Shown in pieces: positions 24,880 through 32,503 of a stretch of 64,000 nt of DNA; the first letter of the stretch is position 1; each line of letters opens with the position of its first letter. The position numbers and the translations under genes are program-made. Location of the stretch: positions 1 through 64,000 of the forward strand of contig NZ_BCXG01000027.1 of NCBI RefSeq assembly GCF_001894985.1, in the 5' to 3' direction. A model generated the notes under the pieces. It saw only the letters and a list, made by a program, of their open reading frames with translations, did no database searches and was not told the DNA's origin. Source of the stretch: Rhodococcus tukisamuensis NBRC 100609. Its GTDB lineage: Bacteria > Actinomycetota > Actinomycetes > Mycobacteriales > Mycobacteriaceae.

Positions 24880-25776
24880 ATGAGTGGAGATGTGGACGGC
24901 CGCCAGGCCGATGTGGACGCGGTGACCTCGTTCCTGCGGGACCACGGACTGCCCGGGATCATCGACGTGCACACGCATTTCATGCCGAAGTCCGTGATGG
25001 ACAAGGTGTGGGCGTACTTCGACTCGGCCGGCCCGCTGACCGGTATGGAGTGGCCCATCCAGTACCGGCTCGAGGAGGACGCCCGGCTGGACCGGCTCCG
25101 CTCCTACGGGGTCCGGGCCTTCACCTCGATGATCTACCCGCACAAGCCGGACATGGCGGCCTGGCTGAACCAGTGGGCCGTGGAGTTCGCGGCCCGCAAC
25201 CCGGACTGCCTGCACACCTCCACCTTCTACCCGGAGCCCGGCGCGGCGGAGTACGTCGCCGCCGCGCTCGACGCCGGAACCAGGGTCTTCAAGTCGCACA
25301 TCCAGGTGGGCGACTACCAGCCGAACGACCCTCTGCTGGACGGGGTGTGGGGGCTGCTCGAGGACGCCGGCACCCCGATCGTCATCCATTGTGGCTCCGG
25401 CCCCGCGCCCGGACGCTTCACCGGGCCGGAGCCGATCGACGCCCTGCTCGCCCGGTACCCGCGGCTGCGCCTGGTCATCGCGCACATGGGCATGCCCGAG
25501 TACTCGGCGTTCCTCGACCTCACCGAACGCTACGAGCGGGTGCAGCTGGACACCACGATGGCGTTCACCGACTTCATCAACGACGCCGCTCCGCTGTCCG
25601 CTCCGGACCTGGCCCGGCTGCGCGAGCACGGCGACCGGATCCTGTTCGGCAGCGACTTCCCGAACATCCCGTACCCGTATGTGCACGCGCTCGAGGCGGT
25701 GGACCGACTCGGGCTGGGTGACGACTGGGTGCGCGCGGTCTGTCACGACAACGCCGCCGCGCTGTTCGGGCTCTGA
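24880..25776 (+). CDS. Amidohydrolase family 2 protein
   Basis: A 298-residue TIM-barrel metal-dependent hydrolase or decarboxylase (PF04909, ACMSD-like). The N-terminal metal motif is DVHTHF (residues 28-33). Later ligands are in VIHCGSGPAPG, VIAHMGMPEY and the C-terminal GSDFPNIPYPYV. The group includes gamma-resorcylate and o-pyrocatechuate decarboxylases and various lactonases. It diverges from the micro-gene at 24764 and converges on a FadD gene. The ribosome-binding site is poor, so the start could lie a few codons away. Confidence 0.85.
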   Translation: MSGDVDGRQADVDAVTSFLRDHGLPGIIDVHTHFMPKSVMDKVWAYFDSAGPLTGMEWPIQYRLEEDARLDRLRSYGVRAFTSMIYPHKPDMAAWLNQWAVEFAARNPDCLHTSTFYPEPGAAEYVAAALDAGTRVFKSHIQVGDYQPNDPLLDGVWGLLEDAGTPIVIHCGSGPAPGRFTGPEPIDALLARYPRLRLVIAHMGMPEYSAFLDLTERYERVQLDTTMAFTDFINDAAPLSAPDLARLREHGDRILFGSDFPNIPYPYVHALEAVDRLGLGDDWVRAVCHDNAAALFGL

Positions 25777-25786
25777 CCCGCGGCCG

Positions 25787-27331
25787 CTACCCGGCCGCGG
25801 GTAGGTACCGCGCCCGCAACCGGTGCTTGACCAGCTTGCCGGTCGGGGTGCGGGGGAGGTCGTCGCTGAAGTCGATGCGTCGCGGGGCCTTGAAGTGGGA
25901 GATGCGGGCGCGGACGTAGTCCAGCAGTTCGCGTTCGAGTTCCGCGCTGGGTTCGATGCCCGGCTCGAGCGAGACCACCGCCCTGACCTCCTCCCCCATC
26001 TCGTCGTTCGGCACCCCGATCACCGCGACGTCGTACACCTTGGGGTGCAGGGTCAGGACGTTCTCCGACTCCTGCGGGTAGATGTTGACGCCACCGGAGA
26101 TGATCGTGAAGGCGGCGCGGTCGGTGAGGTAGAGGAACCGGTCGCTGTCGAGGTAGCCGATGTCGCCGCTCGTGGTCCACGTCGGATGGTCGGGGTGGGT
26201 CGCGTCGTCGGTCTTGGCGGGGTCGTTGTGGTATTCGAAGGGCCGCTCCTCGCGCTCCCACCACACCGTGCCGATCTCGCCCGCGGGGAGCTCGGCACCG
26301 TCGCCGTCGCAGATGTGGACGATGCCCACGACGCCGTCACGCCCAACCGATCCCGGGTGCGCCAGTGCCTCCTCGCTGCCGATGAAGGTGACGCCGGAGC
26401 CCTCGGTGGAGGCGTAGTACTCGTTGACGACCGGTCCCCACCACTCGATCATGGCGCGCTTGACCTCGGGCTGGCACGGTGCCGCGGCATGGACCGCGAC
26501 CCGCAGGCTCGACACGTCGTAGGACTGGCGGATCTCCTTGGGCAGCTTGAGCATCCGGACGAACATCGTCGGCACCCACTGGCTGTGGGTGACGCGGTAC
26601 CGCTGGATCAGCTCGAGCGCCTGCTCGGCGTCAAACCGGTCCATCAGCACGACGGTGCCGCCGACAGAGTTGATTGTCCCGCAGAAGCGCAGTGGCGCAG
26701 CGTGATAGAGAGGTGCGGGGCACAGGTACACGGCGTCGGTGTCGAATCCGTACATCGGCGCGAAGACTGCGGTGTACGGGTCCATGGTCTCGCCCACCTG
26801 TCCCTCGGGCAGCCTCGGCTTGATCCCCTTGGGCCGGCCGGTGGTGCCCGACGAGTACAGCATGTCCTGGCCGCGGGGCTGGTCGTCGAGCGGTCCGGCG
26901 TCGACGCCCGCCAAGGCCTGCTCGTAGTCCTCGAAACCGGCCACCGGGCCGCCGTAGGCGAGGCGGTGGCCGACGAGCGGAAATGCCTCCGGGACAGCGG
27001 CCGTGGCCGCCGCGGCGTCCGCCGACACAATCAGCGCTCGGGCTCCGCAGTCGTTCACCACGTAGGCGGCCTCCGCCGCGGTCAGGTGCCAGTTGACCAC
27101 CGTGATGTACAGCCCGGAACGCAGCGCCGCCCAGTACACCTCCAGCGCCCGCACGTCGTTGCTCGACACGAGGGCGAGGTGGTCGCCGGGCCGCAGCCCC
27201 GCCGAGCGCAGGTACCGGGCCAGCCTCGTCGAGCGTTCGTCGAGCTCGCGGTAGGTGAGCTGCTCGCCGGTGGCGGGGCGGATGATCGCGGGCTTGTCAG
27301 GTGCGGCGGCTACGAAGTTCCCAGGAAACAC
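25787..27331 (-). CDS. Acyl-CoA synthetase (AMP-forming)
   Basis: A 514-residue adenylate-forming ligase starting at GTG. GAGGAGGAG 6 nt upstream decides this start over the much longer open frame. The AMP motif YSSGTTGRPKGIKP lies near 165-178, followed by NEYYASTEGSG, TSGDIGYLDSDRFLYLTDR and the C-terminal Lys in TPTGKLVKH. It differs clearly from the FadD19-like enzyme at 8291. It may work with the enoyl-CoA hydratase at 28108 on the same strand, though RNase HI lies between them. The substrate is unknown. Confidence 0.87.
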   Translation of the reverse strand: MFPGNFVAAAPDKPAIIRPATGEQLTYRELDERSTRLARYLRSAGLRPGDHLALVSSNDVRALEVYWAALRSGLYITVVNWHLTAAEAAYVVNDCGARALIVSADAAAATAAVPEAFPLVGHRLAYGGPVAGFEDYEQALAGVDAGPLDDQPRGQDMLYSSGTTGRPKGIKPRLPEGQVGETMDPYTAVFAPMYGFDTDAVYLCPAPLYHAAPLRFCGTINSVGGTVVLMDRFDAEQALELIQRYRVTHSQWVPTMFVRMLKLPKEIRQSYDVSSLRVAVHAAAPCQPEVKRAMIEWWGPVVNEYYASTEGSGVTFIGSEEALAHPGSVGRDGVVGIVHICDGDGAELPAGEIGTVWWEREERPFEYHNDPAKTDDATHPDHPTWTTSGDIGYLDSDRFLYLTDRAAFTIISGGVNIYPQESENVLTLHPKVYDVAVIGVPNDEMGEEVRAVVSLEPGIEPSAELERELLDYVRARISHFKAPRRIDFSDDLPRTPTGKLVKHRLRARYLPAAG

Positions 27332-27416
27332 GTGCGACTCCTCCTCGGGTGACCGGCGTTTCGCCATGTCTACCCCAGGAGCCGCCCGCAGTCCGCCGAT
27401 CGACGGGCGAGTCGGC

Positions 27417-28049
27417 TCAGAACAGGGTGAGCGCGTCGCCCGCTGCCGGGATGTCGAACAGCATCGGCTCCGTGGGGACCGGCGCGGAGCCCGCCTTCGC
27501 ACGCGCCGGCACTGCCCGGGTGCGCGTGACGGTCTTTGCGGGAGTCGACGCCCCGGTTGCGGTGACGGAGTCGGGCGCGGCCGGCACCGGGTCCGACGCC
27601 GGGACCTTCGCGGGCGGCGCGGCCTTGACCGCGCGGGCGGCCTCACCCGCCAGCCGGTCTGCCTCCTCGTTGTAGTGGTTGCCGACGTGCCCGCGGACCC
27701 AGCGGAACCGGACGGGACCGGTCCGGTCGGTGATCGCGTCGTCGATGTCGCGAACCAGGTCGATGTTCTTGACCGGCTCGCCGGACGAGGTCCGCCAGCC
27801 CTTCCGCTTCCAACCGGTCACCCACTCCGAGGCGCACTTGATGGCGTACTGGGAGTCGGACTCGATCAGCATCGGCTCGTCGCCGGGATGCGCCCGGATG
27901 GCCTCGAGCACGGCCCGCAACTCGGCGATCTGGTTGGTCCCCGAGGGCTCTCCACCTGCGCGGCTGGGGCCCATGTGATTGACCCACGCCCAGCCGATTG
28001 CACCACCGGGATTGCGCAGGCAGGAGCCGTCCGTACTGACGATGATCAC
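27417..28049 (-). CDS. rnhA: Ribonuclease HI with C-terminal extension
   Basis: A 210-residue protein. The first ~145 residues are RNase HI: STDGSCLRNPGG (first Asp), NQIAELRAV (Glu), ESDSQYAIK (second Asp) and the His loop HVGNHYNEEADRLA (last Asp). It cleaves the RNA of RNA-DNA hybrids. The remaining ~65 residues are Ala/Pro/Thr-rich with scattered Arg/Lys and end MLFDIPAAGDALTLF; this tail is absent from E. coli RNase HI. The final hydrophobic MLFDI resembles a clamp-binding-like short motif, which is speculative. GTG is the start. Confidence 0.9.
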   Translation of the reverse strand: MIIVSTDGSCLRNPGGAIGWAWVNHMGPSRAGGEPSGTNQIAELRAVLEAIRAHPGDEPMLIESDSQYAIKCASEWVTGWKRKGWRTSSGEPVKNIDLVRDIDDAITDRTGPVRFRWVRGHVGNHYNEEADRLAGEAARAVKAAPPAKVPASDPVPAAPDSVTATGASTPAKTVTRTRAVPARAKAGSAPVPTEPMLFDIPAAGDALTLF

Positions 28050-28107
28050 GGTGAGACACCATACGACGATCCACCGACAAACACCTCACCTGAGGTGGCG
28101 ATCACGC

Positions 28108-28908
28108 TCACTCCCCGGTGAACTCCGGCGTCCGACGCTCGAGCATCGCCGCGACCGCCTCCTGGTGGTCCCGGGTGTGGTGCGCGAGGGCCTGCATCGA
28201 CGCCGACAACTCCAGCAGGCTTTCCAGGCTCTGATGCTGTCCCTCGCGGAGCAGCTTTTTGGTCATCCGCAGCGCCTGCGGCGGGTTCGCCGCCACCCGC
28301 CGGGCCAGTTCGTGAGCGGCCGGCAGCAACTGCTCCGGCTCCACGACCCGGGACACCAGCCCCCACTCGAGCGCCGTCGCGGCGTCTACGGCGTCGCCGG
28401 TGAAGGCCATCTCCGCGGCCCGCGCCGCCCCCACCGCCCGCGGCAGGAACCAGGCGCCGCCGTCGCCGGGCACGATGCCGAGCTTGACGAAGCTCTCGGC
28501 GAACGACGCGGCCGTCGACGCGATGCGCATGTCGCACATCAGCGCCAGGTCGCAGCCGGCGCCGACCGCGGGACCGTTGACCGCGGCGATCACCGGAACC
28601 TCGCAGTGGAACAACGCCTTCGGGATCCGCTGGATCCCGTACCGGTAGCCGGTGCGCAGCTCGGCGGGGCTGCCCGCGAACATGCCCTCGCGATCGCGCA
28701 TGTGCTTGACGTTGCCGCCGGACGAGAAGGCCGGTCCGGCCGCGGTGAGCACCACCACCCGGGCGGTGCGGTCGGCGTTCACCTCGTCGACGGCGGCCTC
28801 GATCGCCGCCACCATGTCGGGTTCGGAGATCACGTTGCGGGTCTCCGGACGATTCAACGTCCATGTGAGGACGTCGCCGTCCCGCTGCACTGCCAGGGCC
28901 TCGGTCAT
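28108..28908 (-). CDS. Enoyl-CoA hydratase/isomerase
   Basis: A 266-residue crotonase-fold protein. The oxyanion-hole regions are AFSSGGNVKHM and NGPAVGAGCDLALMCDMRIAS. The later KLGIVPGDGGAWFLPRAVG carries Asp where many hydratases have Glu, so the exact reaction is uncertain. GGAAGGAGG precedes the ATG at 28908, which sets the start. It acts in beta-oxidation-type degradation of an acyl-CoA. Confidence 0.88.
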   Translation of the reverse strand: MTEALAVQRDGDVLTWTLNRPETRNVISEPDMVAAIEAAVDEVNADRTARVVVLTAAGPAFSSGGNVKHMRDREGMFAGSPAELRTGYRYGIQRIPKALFHCEVPVIAAVNGPAVGAGCDLALMCDMRIASTAASFAESFVKLGIVPGDGGAWFLPRAVGAARAAEMAFTGDAVDAATALEWGLVSRVVEPEQLLPAAHELARRVAANPPQALRMTKKLLREGQHQSLESLLELSASMQALAHHTRDHQEAVAAMLERRTPEFTGE

Positions 28909-29152
28909 CGCCCCTCCTTCCGGTCGCTGGCCAGGGTATGCCGGTACCTGTCGACGCGCGCCCCAGCATGGTGGCAATCAGGACATTTCGCCCATCCGTC
29001 CGGGTGGTCGCGTTTGTACGCTGTCCGCCCTGGTGGGGCGCATTTCGGCAACTCCCCCACCGCCGAACAATGGCGAGGACACACAATCACCGAATTGGCC
29101 CAATCGCCGCGGTTCATGCTAGGCAGGAAGAACGGATCAACGAAACAGGGAG

Positions 29153-30715
29153 ATGGAATTGACGCCAAGGATCGCAATTTTGGGAGCCGGTCCGAGTGGC
29201 CTCGCACAGCTGAGGGCATTCGAGTCTGCACGAAATTCTGATCCGGGGCGCATACCCGACATCGTGTGTTACGAGAAGCAGCGAGACTGGGGCGGCATGT
29301 GGAACTACACATGGCGCACCGGACTCGACGAAAACGGCGAGCCCGTGCACGCGAGCATGTACCGCTACCTCTGGTCGAACGGCCCGAAGGAATGCCTCGA
29401 GTTTGCCGACTACTCCTTCGAGGAGCATTTCGGGCGCCCGATCCCCTCGTACCCGCCGCGGGCGGTCCTGCAGGACTACATCATGGGCCGAGTCGAGCAG
29501 AGCGACGTCCGCAAGTACATCCGGTTCAACACGGCCGTGCGCTGGGTGAGCTACTCCGAGCAGACCCGGAAGTTCACCGTCACCGTCATGGACCACGACC
29601 GTGACGTCCTCGAGTCGAGCGAGTTCGACCACGTCATCGTCGCGACGGGCCACTTCTCGACGCCGAACGTCCCGCAGTTCGACGGGCTCGAGCAGTTCCC
29701 CGGCCGGGTCCTGCACGCCCACGACTTCCGGGACGCGCGCGAGTTCGCCGGCAAGCGACTCCTCCTCGTCGGCAGCAGCTACTCGGCCGAGGACATCGGA
29801 ACCCAGTGCTACAAGTACGGCGCCGCCGAGATCACCTTCAGCTACCGCTCGAACCCCCTCGGCCATGCCTGGCCGGCGGGCATGTCGGAGGTCCCGCTGC
29901 TCACCGGCGTGGACGGCAACGTCGCCCACTTCCAGGACGGCAGCACCCGCGAGGTGGACGCCATCGTGCTGTGCACCGGGTACCAGCACCACTTTCCGTT
30001 CCTTCCGGACGAACTGACGCTGCGGACCAACAACCGCCTGTACCCGCGGGACATCTACAAGGGCATCTTCTTCCAGGAGAACCCCCGGCTCATGTACCTG
30101 GGCATGCAGGACCAGTACTTCACCTTCAACATGTTCGACGCCCAGGCCTGGTACGCGCGAGACGTCATCCTCGGCCGAATCCAGCTACCCGACAGCGAAA
30201 CTCGGCAGCAGGACATCGAGCACTGGCGCGGCCGCGAGGAATCACTGGGCACCGCGACGGAGGAAATCGATTTCCAGGCCGCGTACATTCGCGACCTGGT
30301 GACGCCGACGGATTACCCGGAATTCCAGGTGGAAAAACAGGGCGAGCTTTTCAAGCAGTGGAAGCTCGACAAGAAAAAAGACATCATGGGATATCGAAAC
30401 AGGAGCTACACCTCGACGCTCACCGGAACAATTTCTCCGCCGCTGCACGACGACTGGATGAATATCCTCGACGATTCCTCCGAGTCGTTCCTGCAGAACG
30501 AATTCTCGTCGCCCGCAGCGGCGCCGCACCCGGCCCGCACCGCAACCACGCGTCCGCATACGACCGCGCCGAGGGCGGCCGAGCAGATCACGGTGTCGCG
30601 GCCCGCCGCCCGGGCGGTCACGGGCAAACCGGTTCGGCAGCTGCCGAACCCGCGACCGGCTGCCGCCATCCGCACGGCCCGCACCGGGCACCGCGCCTCC
30701 CCCGCCAGCGCCTGA
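29153..30715 (+). CDS. tmm: Trimethylamine monooxygenase-like FMO
   Basis: A 520-residue class B flavin monooxygenase. The FAD motif GAGPSG is near residue 11, the FMO fingerprint region near 165-180 ([11 protein letters not shown], then LHAHDFRDA), and the NADPH site is [10 protein letters not shown]. Stretches such as [19 protein letters not shown] and [22 protein letters not shown] match bacterial trimethylamine monooxygenase (Tmm), which makes trimethylamine N-oxide from TMA. Residues after about 450 form an Ala/Pro/Arg/Thr-rich tail (~65 residues) that ordinary Tmm lacks. The 5' end and the region before the tail are less GC-rich than neighbours, hinting at transfer. The ATG has GGGAG directly against it, so a TTG two codons on is a possible start. 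Confidence 0.82.
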   Translation: MELTPRIAILGAGPSGLAQLRAFESARNSDPGRIPDIVCYEKQRDWGGMWNYTWRTGLDENGEPVHASMYRYLWSNGPKECLEFADYSFEEHFGRPIPSYPPRAVLQDYIMGRVEQSDVRKYIRFNTAVRWVSYSEQTRKFTVTVMDHDRDVLESSEFDHVIVATGHFSTPNVPQFDGLEQFPGRVLHAHDFRDAREFAGKRLLLVGSSYSAEDIGTQCYKYGAAEITFSYRSNPLGHAWPAGMSEVPLLTGVDGNVAHFQDGSTREVDAIVLCTGYQHHFPFLPDELTLRTNNRLYPRDIYKGIFFQENPRLMYLGMQDQYFTFNMFDAQAWYARDVILGRIQLPDSETRQQDIEHWRGREESLGTATEEIDFQAAYIRDLVTPTDYPEFQVEKQGELFKQWKLDKKKDIMGYRNRSYTSTLTGTISPPLHDDWMNILDDSSESFLQNEFSSPAAAPHPARTATTRPHTTAPRAAEQITVSRPAARAVTGKPVRQLPNPRPAAAIRTARTGHRASPASA

Positions 30716-30734
30716 CCCGGCGGGCGCGTCAGGC
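30710..30734. terminator. Terminator across convergent tmm and ald ends
   Basis: GCCTGAC (30710-30716) and GTCAGGC (30728-30734) form a stem that includes both stop codons. Confidence 0.45.
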
Positions 30735-31832
30735 GGCCGGCTGCGCCAGGTACCCGTGCGCCTGCGCCACCGCGTCCGAGACCAGGATGCCGTCGTGGGT
30801 GCTCAGCCCCGCCGCCAGCGACGGGTCGGCGGCGGTGGCGCGGCGCCACCCCTGGTCGGCCAGCGCGACGACGTACGGCATCGTCGCGTTGGTCAACGCC
30901 AGGGTGGAGGTACGCGGCACCGCGCCCGGCATGTTCGCCACGCAGTAGAACACCGACTCGTGGACCCGGTAGGTCGGCGCGTCGTGGGTGGTGGGCCGGG
31001 TGTCCTCGAAGCAGCCGCCCTGGTCGACCGCGACGTCGACCAGGACCGAGCCGGGCCGCATCCGGGAGACCATCTCGTTGCTCACCAGACGCGGCGCCCG
31101 CGCCCCCGGCACGAGGACGGCGCCGATCACCAGGTCCGAGTCGAGCACCGCGCGCTCGACCTCGAACTGGTTCGAGACGATCGTCCGCACCTGACCGCGG
31201 TAGCGATCGTCGATCTCGTGCAGCCGGGCGGGGTTGAGGTCGAGCACGGTGACCGAGGCGTGCATCCCAACCGCGATGGCCGCCGCGTTCTGACCGGCCA
31301 CGCCGCCCCCGAGGACCGTCACCTGCGCCGGGCTCACCCCGGGGACCCCGCCCATCAGTACCCCGCGACCGCCTGCGCTGCTCATCAGGTGGTACGCCCC
31401 CACCTGCGCGGAGAGCCGGCCGGCAACCTCGCTCATCGGGGCGAGCAGCGGCAACGCGCCGTCCGGGGTCTGGACTGTCTCGTAGGCGATCGCCGTGGTG
31501 CCCGCGGCGAGCAGCGCATCGGTGCACTCCCTCGATGCCGCCAGGTGCAGGTAGGTGAACAGCACCTGGTCGCCGCGCAGCCGCGAATACTCCTGTGCCA
31601 CCGGCTCCTTCACCTTCAGCAGCAGGTCACCCGCCGCCCACACCTCGTCGACGTCGTCGAGCACCTGCGCGCCGGCGTCGGAATAGTCGTCGTCCGCGAA
31701 GGTCGAGCCGGCACCGGCTCCGGCCTCGACGAACACCTGGTGCCCGCGGGTGACGAGTTCGTGAACTCCCCCGGGTGTGAGGGCCACCCGGTACTCGTGG
31801 CTCTTGACCTCGCGGGGGACTGCGATCCTCAT
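30729..31832 (-). CDS. ald: Alanine dehydrogenase
   Basis: A 367-residue NAD-dependent L-alanine dehydrogenase interconverting alanine and pyruvate plus ammonia. MRIAVPREVKSHEYRVALTPGG is the family N-terminus, VTVLGGGVAGQNAA the NAD-binding motif, and PGAVPRTSTLALTNATMPYV the C-terminal signature. GAAGGAG precedes the ATG at 31832. It is divergent from an AldR-type regulator, the same arrangement as Rv2780/Rv2779c in M. tuberculosis, and the shared promoter contains a clear inverted repeat. Expression is therefore expected to respond to alanine through AldR. Confidence 0.95.
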   Translation of the reverse strand: MRIAVPREVKSHEYRVALTPGGVHELVTRGHQVFVEAGAGAGSTFADDDYSDAGAQVLDDVDEVWAAGDLLLKVKEPVAQEYSRLRGDQVLFTYLHLAASRECTDALLAAGTTAIAYETVQTPDGALPLLAPMSEVAGRLSAQVGAYHLMSSAGGRGVLMGGVPGVSPAQVTVLGGGVAGQNAAAIAVGMHASVTVLDLNPARLHEIDDRYRGQVRTIVSNQFEVERAVLDSDLVIGAVLVPGARAPRLVSNEMVSRMRPGSVLVDVAVDQGGCFEDTRPTTHDAPTYRVHESVFYCVANMPGAVPRTSTLALTNATMPYVVALADQGWRRATAADPSLAAGLSTHDGILVSDAVAQAHGYLAQPAA

Positions 31833-31900
31833 GACGGCTCCTTCAGGGGTGGGAGGGGCTGGTTGATCTCGACGAGCGCGATCGGCGCTGATCAAAGTAT

Positions 31901-31942
31901 GAATTTCCATTGGTTCCATGCCTAGAAATCCGCTGGAAATTC
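31901..31942. promoter_or_regulatory. AldR operator between ald and aldR
   Basis: GAATTTCCA (31901-31909) and TGGAAATTC (31934-31942) are perfect 9-bp inverted repeats with centres 33 bp apart (three helical turns). Extra TTCCA- and GAAATC-like half-sites lie between them. The right half sits in the spacer of the aldR promoter, which predicts autoregulation. Confidence 0.65.
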
Positions 31943-31944
31943 TC

Positions 31945-31950
31945 TAGAGT
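31945..31950 (+). promoter_or_regulatory. -10 element of aldR (leaderless)
   Basis: TAGAGT ends 6 nt before the aldR ATG at 31957, which places transcription initiation at the start codon. No ribosome-binding site is visible. Confidence 0.45.
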
Positions 31951-31956
31951 CGGTGT

Positions 31957-32472
31957 ATGAACCGAGAATCTTCGGCCAAGGGAGCCTCTGGTGGCCCGCG
32001 GCCGAATGATGTTCGGCAGGTCCGGCTGGACGAAGTCGACCACGTGCTGCTCGCGCAGCTCACCCGTGACGCCCGCACCCCCAACAACGCGCTCGCCGAG
32101 CTGGCCGGGATCGCGCCGTCCACCTGCCTGGCCCGCGTCCGCTCACTCGTCGAGCGGGGTGTGATCCGGGGGTTCCACGCGGACGTCGACCCCGCGGCAC
32201 TCGGCCGCGACCTCGAGGCGATGATCGCGGTCCGGCTGCGCGCCGACGCCCGCCCGCACATGGCCCGGTTCGCCGAGCGGATGTCCGCCACGCCGGAGGT
32301 GCTCGACGTCTATTTCATCGCCGGCGCCGACGACTACCTGCTGCACGTGGCGATGCGGGACACCGCCGCGTTGCGCGACTTCGTGCTCGATCACCTCTCG
32401 GCCCGGCCGGACGTCGCCGCGACCGAGACCACGCTGGTCTTCGAACACATCCGACCCCGCGCGCGCAAGTAG
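31957..32472 (+). CDS. aldR: AldR, Lrp/AsnC regulator of ald
   Basis: A 171-residue Lrp/AsnC protein. The helix-turn-helix covers about 26-70 (RLDEVDHVLLAQL, then NNALAELAGIAPSTCLARVRSLVERGVIRGFHADVD), followed by a RAM domain with DVYFIAGADDYLLHV. The N-terminal PRPNDVRQVRLDEVD and the C-terminal FEHIRP closely follow mycobacterial AldR. It regulates the divergent ald gene with alanine or other amino acids as effectors. The mRNA appears leaderless. Confidence 0.92.
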   Translation: MNRESSAKGASGGPRPNDVRQVRLDEVDHVLLAQLTRDARTPNNALAELAGIAPSTCLARVRSLVERGVIRGFHADVDPAALGRDLEAMIAVRLRADARPHMARFAERMSATPEVLDVYFIAGADDYLLHVAMRDTAALRDFVLDHLSARPDVAATETTLVFEHIRPRARK

Positions 32473-32473
32473 C

Positions 32474-32495
32474 GGCCCGGCGCGGACGCCGGGCC
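32474..32495. terminator. Bidirectional terminator
   Basis: GGCCCGGCG (32474-32482) pairs with CGCCGGGCC (32487-32495) over a CGGA loop, between the convergent aldR and cholesterol oxidase genes. Confidence 0.7.
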
Positions 32496-32503
32496 ACTGA
32501 GCC

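Noticed and set aside
27332-27646. N-terminal extension of the second acyl-CoA ligase
   Set aside because: The extension overlaps RNase HI in another frame and is Arg/Pro-rich; GAGGAGGAG precedes the GTG at 27331.
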